Below are positions 1 through 8,721 of a stretch of DNA of 64,000 nt, piece by piece. The DNA is from Bacteroidota bacterium (GTDB lineage Bacteria; Bacteroidota; Bacteroidia; Bacteroidales; Cfx3-03), in NCBI GenBank assembly GCA_013390605.1, contig JACAUB010000001.1, positions 4,735,041 to 4,799,040 on the forward strand. The letters are read 5' to 3'. The notes under the pieces are model-generated. The model worked only from the letters and a program-made list of their open reading frames with translations. It was not told the DNA's origin and ran no database searches. The translations under genes and the position numbers were made by a program. The first letter of the stretch is position 1. Every line of letters begins with the position of its first letter.

Positions 1-1302
1 ACTCGTTGGTATATGATTACCAATTCGCAACCATGGGATAATTTGAAATTCGACCTTGAAGGAGTTGCTGAAGTAATGCGTAAATTCTTTGGAACACTTT
101 ATAATACCTATAGTTTCTTTTCATTGTATGCCAATATTGATGGTTTCAGCTTTAAAGAAGCAATTGTTCCTGTAAAAGAGCGTCCGGAAATTGATCAGTG
201 GATATTATCTGAACTAAACACACTAATCAAGACTGTAAATGATGCATATAGCGACTATGAACCAACAAGAGCAGGCCGTGCTATCTCACTTTTTGTAGAT
301 GAAAGGCTTTCGAATTGGTATGTTCGTCTGTGTCGTCGTCGCTTTTGGAAGGGCGAATATACAACCGACAAGATATCAGCATACCAAACACTGTATAGCT
401 GCTTAGAGGTTGTTGCTAAATTATCGGCACCTATTGCTCCATTCTTTACAGATAGACTCTTTACTGATTTAAATAATGTTACGGGTCGCGAAGACGTAAT
501 TTCAGTTCATCTAAGTAATTTTCCAATTGCAGATGAAACATTAATCAATAAAGATCTGGAAGAGAGAATGCAATTGGCTCAAACCATCTCATCAATGGTA
601 TTGTCCTTACGTAAGAAGGTAAATATTCGTGTTCGTCAACCACTGGCAAAAATAATGATCCCGATTTTGGATCAACATTTTCGCGATCAGATTGAGGCTG
701 TTCGTTCGCTCATACTATCTGAGGTTAATGTTAAGGAGATTGAATATCTGACAGATGGTGCCGGTATTCTTGTAAAGAAGATTAAACCTAATTTCAAGAC
801 ACTTGGCCCCCGCTACGGTAAGTTGATGAAACAAATTGCTGCTGTAGTCGCTACTTTTAATCAGGCTGATATTGCAGATCTGGAACATTCAGGGCTTCGT
901 AAACTTCAGATTGAAAGCGACGAAGTAGAATTGCTTCTAAGTGATGTTGAAATTATGGCAGAAGATATTCCGGGTTGGGTTGTTGCAAGTGAAGGTGCTG
1001 TAACAGTGGCACTTGATATTACAATTACCTCATCTTTAAAAGAAGAAGGTGTTGCACGCGAACTAATTAATCGTATTCAGAACATTCGTAAAGAAAAGAA
1101 TTTTGAGGTAACAGATAAGATTGAATTGAAGGTTGAAAAAATCGATGAAATCGTTTCTGCTATTCAGAACAATTTTTCCTACATTTGTTCCGAGACATTG
1201 GCTGATTCTTTGGACTTGGTCGACAAGCTTGAAAATGAAGATAAAATAGCTGTCGAGCTAACTGAAGAGCTGTCAACCTATATCTTAATAAATCGAAAAT
1301 AG
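1..1302 (+). CDS. ileS: Isoleucine--tRNA ligase, C-terminal part (5' end outside window)
   Basis: This is the 3' part of a class I isoleucyl-tRNA synthetase, which charges tRNA-Ile in the cytoplasm. The reading frame is open from the first base, so the catalytic core (HIGH, KMSKS, editing domain) lies upstream of the window. What is visible begins just after the catalytic domain (TRWYMITNSQPWDNLKFD) and runs through the helical anticodon-binding domain (motifs such as LSNWYVRLCRRRFW) to a C-terminal extension that ends in a stop codon. The gene is followed after 41 bp by a DksA-like gene and then lspA, an order common in Bacteroidota. An internal ATG at position 13 is not the true start. Confidence 0.95.
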   Translation, partial: TRWYMITNSQPWDNLKFDLEGVAEVMRKFFGTLYNTYSFFSLYANIDGFSFKEAIVPVKERPEIDQWILSELNTLIKTVNDAYSDYEPTRAGRAISLFVDERLSNWYVRLCRRRFWKGEYTTDKISAYQTLYSCLEVVAKLSAPIAPFFTDRLFTDLNNVTGREDVISVHLSNFPIADETLINKDLEERMQLAQTISSMVLSLRKKVNIRVRQPLAKIMIPILDQHFRDQIEAVRSLILSEVNVKEIEYLTDGAGILVKKIKPNFKTLGPRYGKLMKQIAAVVATFNQADIADLEHSGLRKLQIESDEVELLLSDVEIMAEDIPGWVVASEGAVTVALDITITSSLKEEGVARELINRIQNIRKEKNFEVTDKIELKVEKIDEIVSAIQNNFSYICSETLADSLDLVDKLENEDKIAVELTEELSTYILINRK

Positions 1303-1343
1303 CTTAACGCGGTCTTGTTAAAAAGATCTTAAATAATGGTCTA

Positions 1344-1796
1344 ATGGAAAAGTCAGAGGTAAGACAGGAGGAGCCCTTTAGGAATAAATATTCTGATGAG
1401 GAATTGGAGGAGTTTAAAGTAATTATCCTCGAAAAGCTGCGCAAAGCAAAACGCGACCTTAAAATGCTCACAGAGGCTTATACCAACAGTAACGAGCATG
1501 ATACAAACGACACATCGCCTACTTTTAAAGTTTTAGAAGAGGGATATCAGGTGATGTCGAAGGAAGAAAACAGTCGTTTAGCGGCCCGACAAGACAAGTT
1601 TATCAAAGCACTTGAAAATGCACTCATACGTATTGAAAACAAAACGTATGGTATTTGTAGGGTTACGGGTAAGCTGATTTCAAAGGAACGTTTGCGTGCT
1701 GTACCTCATGCAACGTTAAGCATTGAGGCTAAACTTACACAAAATCAAAATGAGAAACGTACTTTTGTTCCGAACAGGTCTATTCTTGACGAATAA
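1344..1796 (+). CDS. TraR/DksA-family transcriptional regulator
   Basis: This 150-residue protein belongs to the TraR/DksA family, whose members bind the RNA polymerase secondary channel and modulate stringent-response promoters. The N-terminal half is a charged coiled coil (about residues 18-50). The C-terminal part carries the family signature YGICRVTGKLI followed by KERLRAVPHATLSIEAK. Only one Cys is present in the zinc-finger position, instead of the four of E. coli DksA; this loss is usual for Bacteroidota homologues as I know them. It lies between ileS and lspA and is probably cotranscribed. The family is clear, but the target promoters cannot be read from sequence. Confidence 0.88.
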   Translation: MEKSEVRQEEPFRNKYSDEELEEFKVIILEKLRKAKRDLKMLTEAYTNSNEHDTNDTSPTFKVLEEGYQVMSKEENSRLAARQDKFIKALENALIRIENKTYGICRVTGKLISKERLRAVPHATLSIEAKLTQNQNEKRTFVPNRSILDE

Positions 1797-1882
1797 TAAT
1801 ATTTTTTAACAGCTATGAAAAAGGAATTTTCATCCGTTATTGATTTGGATGCTGATTCCTTCTTGCCTTTAACTCGAATATA

Positions 1883-2581
1883 ATGAAGGGTTTTAAACTT
1901 CCAGTTATCATCATTTTTATGGTTTTGCTTATAGATCAAACCATAAAGATTTATATTAAAACACATTTTGTACTTGGTCAGGAAACACATTTTGCAAATT
2001 GCTTTATAATTCACTTTACTGAAAATCCAGGAATGGCTTTTGGGTTACAATTTTCTGGTGAATGGGGAAAGCTAATACTAAGTCTTTTTAGAGTTGCTGC
2101 AATAGGTTTAATTACCTGGTATCTGGTCCGATTAGTAAAAACAGAAGCTCATCCCGGCTTAATTGCTTGTATTGCATTTATTGTTGCCGGTGCAACCGGA
2201 AATATTCTTGACAGTGCTTTCTATGGAATGTTTTTTAATGAAAGTACATTCTGGGAAGTTGCTAAGTTTAATCCTGTTAACGGCGGCTACGCACCTTTTC
2301 TTCATGGTAAGGTTGTAGACATGCTCTATTTTCCAATTCTGGAAGGCCATTTTCCTCAATGGTTCCCTTTTTGGGGTGGTGAGGATTTCCTGTTTTTCAG
2401 ACCTGTATTTAATATTGCCGATTCTTCTATTACTTCGGGTGTAATTGCCATCTTATTATTTCAACATAAATTTTTTCCAGCTAAACTGAAGCCTGAAGAA
2501 AAAGAGACAGAAACATCAACAGATGAGACAGTTGAAGTCGAAAGTAATGAAGAAAAAAATGAGAATAATGAACAGAACTAA
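1883..2581 (+). CDS. lspA: Lipoprotein signal peptidase (signal peptidase II)
   Basis: This is the inner-membrane aspartyl protease that removes signal peptides from prolipoproteins before the lipid-modified Cys. There are four hydrophobic segments. The catalytic Asp residues sit in the expected motifs: D110 in GNILDSAFYG and D180 in FNIADSSI. At 232 residues it is longer than the proteobacterial enzyme (about 165), because of an insertion around residues 115-165 and an acidic, Glu/Asn-rich tail after residue 205. Both extras are familiar from Bacteroidota LspA. It follows the dksA-like gene in an apparent ileS-dksA-lspA operon. Confidence 0.95.
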   Translation: MKGFKLPVIIIFMVLLIDQTIKIYIKTHFVLGQETHFANCFIIHFTENPGMAFGLQFSGEWGKLILSLFRVAAIGLITWYLVRLVKTEAHPGLIACIAFIVAGATGNILDSAFYGMFFNESTFWEVAKFNPVNGGYAPFLHGKVVDMLYFPILEGHFPQWFPFWGGEDFLFFRPVFNIADSSITSGVIAILLFQHKFFPAKLKPEEKETETSTDETVEVESNEEKNENNEQN

Positions 2582-2643
2582 ATTATCTTTACTTTCTTTA
2601 TAAAATTTATGGCAATAATATGAAACAAGATAGGATTTGTTTC

Positions 2644-2651
2644 TAAATTTG
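2644..2651 (+). promoter_or_regulatory. Putative -7 element (TAAATTTG) for atpDC
   Basis: TAAATTTG fits the Bacteroidota -7 consensus TAnnTTTG and lies 25 bp before the atpD start codon. No convincing -33 TTTG is seen at the expected distance. Confidence 0.45.
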
Positions 2652-2676
2652 TGCCACTCAAACGACAGTTATAATT

Positions 2677-4185
2677 ATGTCAGAACAAATTACTGGGGTT
2701 ATCTCACAAATCATTGGTCCTGTAGTAGATATTACCTTTGAACAGGACACTAAGCTCCCTAACATTTATGATGCTCTGGAGATACAAAAAGAAAATGGTC
2801 AGGTAATTGTACTTGAAGCTCAGCAAGATATAGGCGAAAACACAATCAGAGCCATCGCGATGGATTCTACTGATGGTTTGCGTCGTGGTATGAAAGCTGT
2901 TGCAATGGGTAAAGGTATTTCTATGCCCGTAGGTGATAATATCAATGGCCGTTTGTTTAACGTAATCGGTAAAGCTATCGATGGTCTTGAAAAAGTTGAG
3001 ACCGAAAAATCGTATAGTATACATCGTGATCCGCCAACGTTCGAAGAACTGTCAACTACGAAAGAGGTTCTCTACACCGGTATTAAAGTAATCGACCTTA
3101 TCGAGCCTTATTCAAAAGGCGGTAAGATAGGTTTGTTTGGTGGGGCCGGAGTTGGGAAGACAGTGCTTATCATGGAGTTAATCAACAATATTGCAAAGAG
3201 CTATAATGGTATGAGCGTTTTTGCTGGTGTTGGAGAACGTACACGTGAAGGTAATGACTTACTTCGTGAAATGATCGAATCGGGTGTAATCCGTTACGGT
3301 AAAGAGTTCGAAGAAGACATGAAAAACGGTGGTTGGGATCTGGGAAAAGTTGACTATGAAGAGTTGGCTAAAAGTCAGGCCACTCTTGTGTTCGGTCAGA
3401 TGAATGAGCCTCCAGGAGCCCGTGCTCGTGTAGCTCTTTCCGGTCTTACTCTTGCTGAGTACTATCGTGATGGTGATGAACAATCCGGTGGACGTGATAT
3501 TCTTTTCTTTATTGATAATATATTCCGCTTTACACAAGCAGGTTCTGAGGTCTCCGCATTGTTAGGCCGTATGCCTTCAGCAGTAGGTTATCAGCCTACT
3601 TTGGCTTCTGAAATGGGTATCATGCAAGAACGTATTACTTCAACGAAGCGTGGTTCTATCACATCTGTTCAGGCTGTCTATGTTCCTGCTGATGACCTTA
3701 CAGACCCCGCTCCTGCTACAACATTTGCCCACCTTGATGCTACAACAGTATTAAGTCGTAAAATTTCAGCGTTAGGTATCTATCCTGCAGTAGATCCACT
3801 AGATTCTACTTCACGTATTCTTTCTCCTGATGTTGTTGGTGAAGAGCATTACAATGTGGCTCAACAAATCAAAGAAATTCTGCAACGTTATAACGAGTTA
3901 CTCGATATCATTGCTATCCTTGGTATGGATGAGCTCTCCGAAGAGGATAAATTAGTTGTACACCGTGCTCGTCGTGTTCAACGTTTCTTGTCACAACCTT
4001 TCTTTGTAGCAGAACAATTTACAGGTTTAAAGGGTGTATTTGTTCCAATTGAAGAGACTATTAAAGGATTCAAAATGATTCTAAATGGAGAAGTTGATTA
4101 TCTGCCAGAAGCAGCTTTCAACTTAGTTGGAACCATTGATGATGCTATTGCAAAAGGCAAGAAATTACTTGAAGAGTCAAAATAA
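2677..4185 (+). CDS. atpD: F0F1 ATP synthase subunit beta
   Basis: This is the catalytic beta subunit of the F1 sector of ATP synthase, at the cytoplasmic face of the membrane. The 502-residue protein has an N-terminal beta-barrel (MSEQITGVISQIIGPVVDIT), a Walker A motif GGAGVGKT (residues 155-162), the GERTREGNDL catalytic segment and the conserved DELSEED loop in the C-terminal helical domain. It is followed 28 bp later by atpC. The remaining ATP synthase genes are not in the window, because a strong terminator follows atpC, so the operon is split here. Confidence 0.98.
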   Translation: MSEQITGVISQIIGPVVDITFEQDTKLPNIYDALEIQKENGQVIVLEAQQDIGENTIRAIAMDSTDGLRRGMKAVAMGKGISMPVGDNINGRLFNVIGKAIDGLEKVETEKSYSIHRDPPTFEELSTTKEVLYTGIKVIDLIEPYSKGGKIGLFGGAGVGKTVLIMELINNIAKSYNGMSVFAGVGERTREGNDLLREMIESGVIRYGKEFEEDMKNGGWDLGKVDYEELAKSQATLVFGQMNEPPGARARVALSGLTLAEYYRDGDEQSGGRDILFFIDNIFRFTQAGSEVSALLGRMPSAVGYQPTLASEMGIMQERITSTKRGSITSVQAVYVPADDLTDPAPATTFAHLDATTVLSRKISALGIYPAVDPLDSTSRILSPDVVGEEHYNVAQQIKEILQRYNELLDIIAILGMDELSEEDKLVVHRARRVQRFLSQPFFVAEQFTGLKGVFVPIEETIKGFKMILNGEVDYLPEAAFNLVGTIDDAIAKGKKLLEESK

Positions 4186-4213
4186 GGCTGAACAACTATT
4201 CAAAACCTAATCT

Positions 4214-4450
4214 ATGACCGTAGAAATAATCACACCCGGTGAAACCCTTTATTCTGGTGAAGCAATATTAGTAAAACTTCCTGGGGCCGAGGGTTCTTTT
4301 GAAGTTATGCAGAATCATGCTCCAATCATTGCATTGCTGCAAAAGGGTAAAGTTAAAGTGAAAGACCTTGAAAGTAAGGAGATTTATTTTGACATTAATG
4401 GTGGAGTGGTGGAGATGCTTAAAAATAAGCTGGTTATTCTTGCTGAATAA
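4214..4450 (+). CDS. atpC: F0F1 ATP synthase subunit epsilon (short form)
   Basis: This is the epsilon subunit of the central stalk of ATP synthase. The 78 residues cover only the N-terminal beta-sandwich domain (motifs GETLYSGEA, PGAEGSFEVMQNHAPIIALL and GGVVEML). The C-terminal helical hairpin that inhibits ATP hydrolysis in other bacteria is absent. The short form is usual in Bacteroidota. It is cotranscribed with atpD and ends 15 bp before a rho-independent terminator. Confidence 0.95.
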   Translation: MTVEIITPGETLYSGEAILVKLPGAEGSFEVMQNHAPIIALLQKGKVKVKDLESKEIYFDINGGVVEMLKNKLVILAE

Positions 4451-4465
4451 ATAGTATATTCTCTA

Positions 4466-4504
4466 AAAAAAGCGGCACTTATTTTAGATAAATGCCGCTT
4501 TTTT
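4466..4504 (+). terminator. Rho-independent terminator of atpDC
   Basis: A perfect 12-bp inverted repeat (AAAAAAGCGGCA / TGCCGCTTTTTT) with a 15-nt loop ends in a T-run directly after atpC. Confidence 0.88.
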
Positions 4505-4630
4505 ATTTAGGTCCTTGGAAAATTGTATTTAATCTATTAAGTATAAACTAGCCTAGTTTACTGTTATATTATCTCATTGTGTGTTTATCTATATTTAAGT
4601 AATTAACATCTACCTTGTTGTAATTTAATA

Positions 4631-4638
4631 TAACTTTG
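4631..4638 (+). promoter_or_regulatory. Putative -7 element (TAACTTTG) for the first acyltransferase pair
   Basis: TAACTTTG matches TAnnTTTG and lies 62 bp upstream of the acyltransferase TTG start, in an AT-rich gap of 195 bp after the atpDC terminator. A clear -33 box is not seen. Confidence 0.4.
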
Positions 4639-4699
4639 TATTTAGTAGTGTTAAGTAATCTATTCTTACAATAATACGTATACAACAAAAATATTAGCC

Positions 4700-6127
4700 T
4701 TGATTTTTAACTCATTACAATTCTTCCTTTTTTTTGTAGTTGTTACAACACTATATTTTCTACTTCCACACAGATATAGATGGATGTTATTGTTGGCTAG
4801 TAGTTGCTATTTCTATATGGTTTTTATCCCTATCTATATTCTTATACTTGGGTTTACTATAGTTATAGATTATTTTGCCGGAATCTTGATAGAGAAAACG
4901 GAAGGTGCTACTAAAAAAAAGCTTCTCATCCTAAGCCTAGTCACCAATATAGGTGTATTGTCATTTTTTAAATATTACAACTTCCTGAATCATAATTTAT
5001 CAGTTTTGATTCATTCGATAGGATATCAAAGTCCGATTCCTCATTTGGATATATTATTACCACTAGGCCTTTCGTTCCATACCTTTCAGGCAATGAGTTA
5101 CAACATTGAAGTATATCGAGGGAAACAAAAAGCTGAACGACACTTTGGAATTTACGCTTTATATGTAATGTTCTACCCGCAGCTTGTTGCTGGTCCTATT
5201 GAACGACCACAGAATCTTATTCATCAGTTTTATGAAAAGCATGAATTTGATTATGATAGAATTGTAGAGGGACTCAAATTAATGCTTTGGGGATTTTTTA
5301 TGAAGTTAGTCATAGCCGATCGCTTAGCTATATATGTAAATGCAGTGTTTGACAACACATGGCAACACAGTGGAAAGACTTATGCCTTAGCAATATTTTT
5401 CTTTTCTTTCCAGATATATTGTGATTTTGCCGGTTATTCAAATATTGCAATAGGCGCAGCAAAAGTGATGGGTTTTAAATTAATGACCAACTTCAACAGG
5501 CCCTATTTTTCCCGAACTATTTCAGAATTCTGGCGACGTTGGCACATATCGCTTTCCTCCTGGTTTAGAGATTATCTGTATAAATCGTTAGGAGCAAACA
5601 GAATTTCTGTAACTCGTTGGTATTTAAACCTCTTATTCGTTTTTATAATTGTGGGCTTATGGCATGGAGCAAACTGGACCTATATCGTTTTTGGTGCCTT
5701 GAATGGGTTTTATATTATATTTGCCATTGTAACAAGCAAATGGCGCAAGAAACTCAATAAATTAGTGTTTCTTGACCGTTTTCCTAAACTGAATAACGTA
5801 TTACAAATTGTCGTTACATATTTACTGGTTTGCTTTGCCGGAATCTTTTTCAGAGCTAATTCTGTAATAGATAGTTTTCACATAGCAAAAAATGTACTTC
5901 TTTTTTCTGGTGATTTATTTGTTGATAAATCAACATTAAGTTATAGTTTTACAGCATTAGCAATTCTATTATTAATTGAGTTTAAAGAAGAATATTACTT
6001 ACATAGCCCACTTCCTTTTAAAACTAACCATTGGTTGCAAGAACACCTTGCATACAGTGTATTAATTATTTTAATATTAGTTCTTGGCGTATTTGATGGC
6101 GGACAGGTTATATATTTTCAATTCTGA
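4700..6127 (+). CDS. MBOAT family O-acyltransferase (AlgI/DltB-like), copy 1
   Basis: This 475-residue polytopic membrane protein belongs to the membrane-bound O-acyltransferase family, whose AlgI/DltB/PatA-type members pass acyl groups across the membrane to extracellular sugars. About ten hydrophobic segments are visible. The two family His residues are present: H282 in RRWHISLSSWFRDYLY and H322 in GLWHGANW. Other AlgI-like motifs are LLPLGLSFHTFQAMSY and QLVAGPIERPQNL. The start is TTG, chosen because the paralogue at 7265 aligns without gaps from its ATG start. The stop overlaps the next ATG by one base, so the two genes are translationally coupled. The acceptor polymer is unknown. Confidence 0.92.
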   Translation: MIFNSLQFFLFFVVVTTLYFLLPHRYRWMLLLASSCYFYMVFIPIYILILGFTIVIDYFAGILIEKTEGATKKKLLILSLVTNIGVLSFFKYYNFLNHNLSVLIHSIGYQSPIPHLDILLPLGLSFHTFQAMSYNIEVYRGKQKAERHFGIYALYVMFYPQLVAGPIERPQNLIHQFYEKHEFDYDRIVEGLKLMLWGFFMKLVIADRLAIYVNAVFDNTWQHSGKTYALAIFFFSFQIYCDFAGYSNIAIGAAKVMGFKLMTNFNRPYFSRTISEFWRRWHISLSSWFRDYLYKSLGANRISVTRWYLNLLFVFIIVGLWHGANWTYIVFGALNGFYIIFAIVTSKWRKKLNKLVFLDRFPKLNNVLQIVVTYLLVCFAGIFFRANSVIDSFHIAKNVLLFSGDLFVDKSTLSYSFTALAILLLIEFKEEYYLHSPLPFKTNHWLQEHLAYSVLIILILVLGVFDGGQVIYFQF

Positions 6128-7071
6128 TGGTCCACAAGATGAAAGAGGGTAGTAAATATTTAAGATTTTTAGTCAATGGAATAATTTTCTTAACAATTAC
6201 CTTCACATTAGATCAGTTTACGGGTAATTTATTACATCACTATTATTTTACAAAAACCGATGGTCCTTATTATCAAACCACGTATAGTTTAGATAGTACT
6301 AGGGCCAAGATAATCATTCTGGGTTCTTCGCGTGCAAGGCACCACTATATTGATCAAATGATAGAGGATAGTTTAAAAGCCAGTTGTTATAATACTGGAA
6401 ATAATGGATGTTTGTTGTTTTATAATTTTGGCATTTTTAGTTCGATTATAAAACGTTATACCCCTAAGATTATTCTTTTAGATATTAATCAAGCAGACAT
6501 TTATTACAGCAGGTCAAGTTATGATCAAATAAAATTATTTTATCCTTATCGTGGAAGCAGATTCGACATATCAGAATTAATGCAACTAAATAGTAAATAT
6601 GAGAAATGCAAATTCATATCATGTATTTACTCGTTTAATTCAACTATTTTTCCTCCCGACAATTTCCCTCCTAATTCAAAAACAGTCATTTTTAAATCAG
6701 AAATTCAAATACCTAGAGGATATACTCCAATTTATGGATCAACTGGCAAACTTCATTTACAAACAAAAAATGTTTATCAAGGCTCAATTGACAGCAACAA
6801 ATTAAAGATAATCAATAAAATATGTGAAATTTGTGAAAAAAAAGGAATCAAATTGATCTTGATACAATCTCCTCTCTATATAAAAATAATGGATAATGCA
6901 GATGCTAAAATAATACAAGAGATTGCCATTAGACACAACGCTAAATTCTGGAATTACGCTAATAATTCAACTTTCATTTCCAATCCATCTCTCTTTTACG
7001 ATATACGGCATTTAAATAATAAAGGTGCTGAATTGTTTACCAAAGATATAATCAGAAGAATGAAGCAGTAA
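6127..7071 (+). CDS. SGNH-hydrolase-like protein paired with the first MBOAT acyltransferase
   Basis: This 314-residue protein has one N-terminal membrane anchor (about residues 13-30) and a probable exported domain. A block-I-like motif, ILGSSRARHHY, has its candidate nucleophile in GSS (residues 66-68). A C-terminal D292-x-x-H295 in FYDIRHLNNKGAELF is the expected Asp-His pair of SGNH esterases and acetyltransferases. Such proteins commonly act with MBOAT partners as the second half of polysaccharide O-acetylation systems. It overlaps the upstream gene by one base. The function is inferred from motifs and context; the substrate is unknown. Confidence 0.75.
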   Translation: MVHKMKEGSKYLRFLVNGIIFLTITFTLDQFTGNLLHHYYFTKTDGPYYQTTYSLDSTRAKIIILGSSRARHHYIDQMIEDSLKASCYNTGNNGCLLFYNFGIFSSIIKRYTPKIILLDINQADIYYSRSSYDQIKLFYPYRGSRFDISELMQLNSKYEKCKFISCIYSFNSTIFPPDNFPPNSKTVIFKSEIQIPRGYTPIYGSTGKLHLQTKNVYQGSIDSNKLKIINKICEICEKKGIKLILIQSPLYIKIMDNADAKIIQEIAIRHNAKFWNYANNSTFISNPSLFYDIRHLNNKGAELFTKDIIRRMKQ

Positions 7072-7264
7072 TCTATTTTGGACATAGGTAGGTTTATGAT
7101 TCTGCAGAATCATGCAAAATATTCTAAAAATTAAATAGAGTGCGATTAATAAATAAGTAAATTTGTGAAAGATACTTTACGTAACTAATTAAATTATTTT
7201 TTAATATAGGATTGATAAGAAATTCTTTCTCCCAAAGAATTAATATTGATGGAAATCAAATTGT

Positions 7265-8719
7265 ATGCTTTTTAACTCTATTCATTTCGCTTTTTTTTTT
7301 CTGATCGTAACCACTTTATACTTCATCCTTCCCCATAAATATAGATGGATATTATTATTGAGTAGCAGTTGCTATTTCTACATGGCTTTTGTTCCGATTT
7401 ATATCCTTATTTTAGGATTTACAATTGTAATAGATTATTTTGCCGGTATCTATATTGAAAACGCAGAAGGGAGTAGAAGAAAACTATTCTTGACCTTTAG
7501 TTTAATTGCTAATATTGGCGTTCTTGCTGTATTCAAATATTACAATTTTCTGGATCACAACCTTTCATTTTTACTTCATGGTTTTGGTTTACAAAATCCA
7601 ATCCCCTATTTGTCGATCCTATTACCTATTGGCCTTTCATTTCATACATTTCAGGCAATGAGCTACACGATAGAAGTTTATCGTGGACACCAAAGTGCAG
7701 AACGGCACTTCGGGATTTATTCGTTGTATGTAATGTTTTATCCTCAGCTTGTTGCAGGTCCAATAGAGCGACCACAGAACCTGTTACATCAATTTAGAGA
7801 GAAGCATGTTTTTGATTATGAAAGAGTAACAAGTGGATTAAGGTTAATGGCATGGGGTTTATTTAAAAAAATAGTAATTGCAGACCGATTGGCAATTGTA
7901 GCAGATACTGTTTATAATAATTATCAACAATATAACAGTTTAAGCCTAATCATTGGAACTGTTTTTTTTACTTTTCAAATATTTTGTGATTTTTCAGGAT
8001 ATTCAGATATGGCTATTGGCGCAGCCCGGATTATGGGATTTAAGTTAATGACAAATTTCGATAGACCTTATCAATCAAAAAGTATAAACGAGTTTTGGAA
8101 ACGTTGGCACATTTCGCTATCCTCATGGTTTAAAGATTACTTATATATAACACTCGGTGGCAATCGGGTTACTGTTCCCCGTTGGTATTTAAATCTATTT
8201 ATTGTATTTCTGGTAAGTGGTTTATGGCATGGTGCAAACTGGACATTTATTATTTGGGGAGCTCTACATGGCTTTTATATAGTTTTTGGCATAATTACAA
8301 AAAAGTGGCGGGAAAATTTGAATAAGTTTTTTTATCTCAATAGAATACCATTTTTGCCGGTTATATCAACATTTATGTTGGTTGCTTTTGCGTTGATATT
8401 TTTTAGAGCCAACAATGTTCATTCGGCCATAAATATCATAAAGAATATTTTTGTTGGCATTCCTGATTTAATTAATCGATTTCTAAATCACCAGTTTATA
8501 TTGGAAAATATGGGGCTCAGTAATAAGGACATGTTTTTGTCGGTATTCTTGATATTTTTCCTTGAAACAGTACAATATATACAAAGTAAAAAGAGTATTT
8601 CGGAAATAGTTTCACAAAACCCCTTTTATATTCGTTTGGCAGTGTATTACGGATTACTATTTGCAATAGTATTTTTAGGTGTTTTTGAAGATCGTCAATT
8701 TATTTATTTCCAGTTTTAA
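7265..8719 (+). CDS. MBOAT family O-acyltransferase (AlgI/DltB-like), copy 2
   Basis: This 484-residue paralogue of the protein at 4700 aligns without gaps over roughly the first 330 residues and is about three-quarters identical over the first 60. It has the same polytopic layout and the same His positions: H282 in KRWHISLSSWFKDYLY and H322 in GLWHGANW. It starts with ATG. The C-terminal third (after residue 340) differs more from copy 1. It is followed after 2 bp by its own SGNH-like partner. It probably acylates an extracellular or envelope glycan; whether it shares its substrate with copy 1 cannot be told. Confidence 0.92.
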   Translation: MLFNSIHFAFFFLIVTTLYFILPHKYRWILLLSSSCYFYMAFVPIYILILGFTIVIDYFAGIYIENAEGSRRKLFLTFSLIANIGVLAVFKYYNFLDHNLSFLLHGFGLQNPIPYLSILLPIGLSFHTFQAMSYTIEVYRGHQSAERHFGIYSLYVMFYPQLVAGPIERPQNLLHQFREKHVFDYERVTSGLRLMAWGLFKKIVIADRLAIVADTVYNNYQQYNSLSLIIGTVFFTFQIFCDFSGYSDMAIGAARIMGFKLMTNFDRPYQSKSINEFWKRWHISLSSWFKDYLYITLGGNRVTVPRWYLNLFIVFLVSGLWHGANWTFIIWGALHGFYIVFGIITKKWRENLNKFFYLNRIPFLPVISTFMLVAFALIFFRANNVHSAINIIKNIFVGIPDLINRFLNHQFILENMGLSNKDMFLSVFLIFFLETVQYIQSKKSISEIVSQNPFYIRLAVYYGLLFAIVFLGVFEDRQFIYFQF

Positions 8720-8721
8720 GT

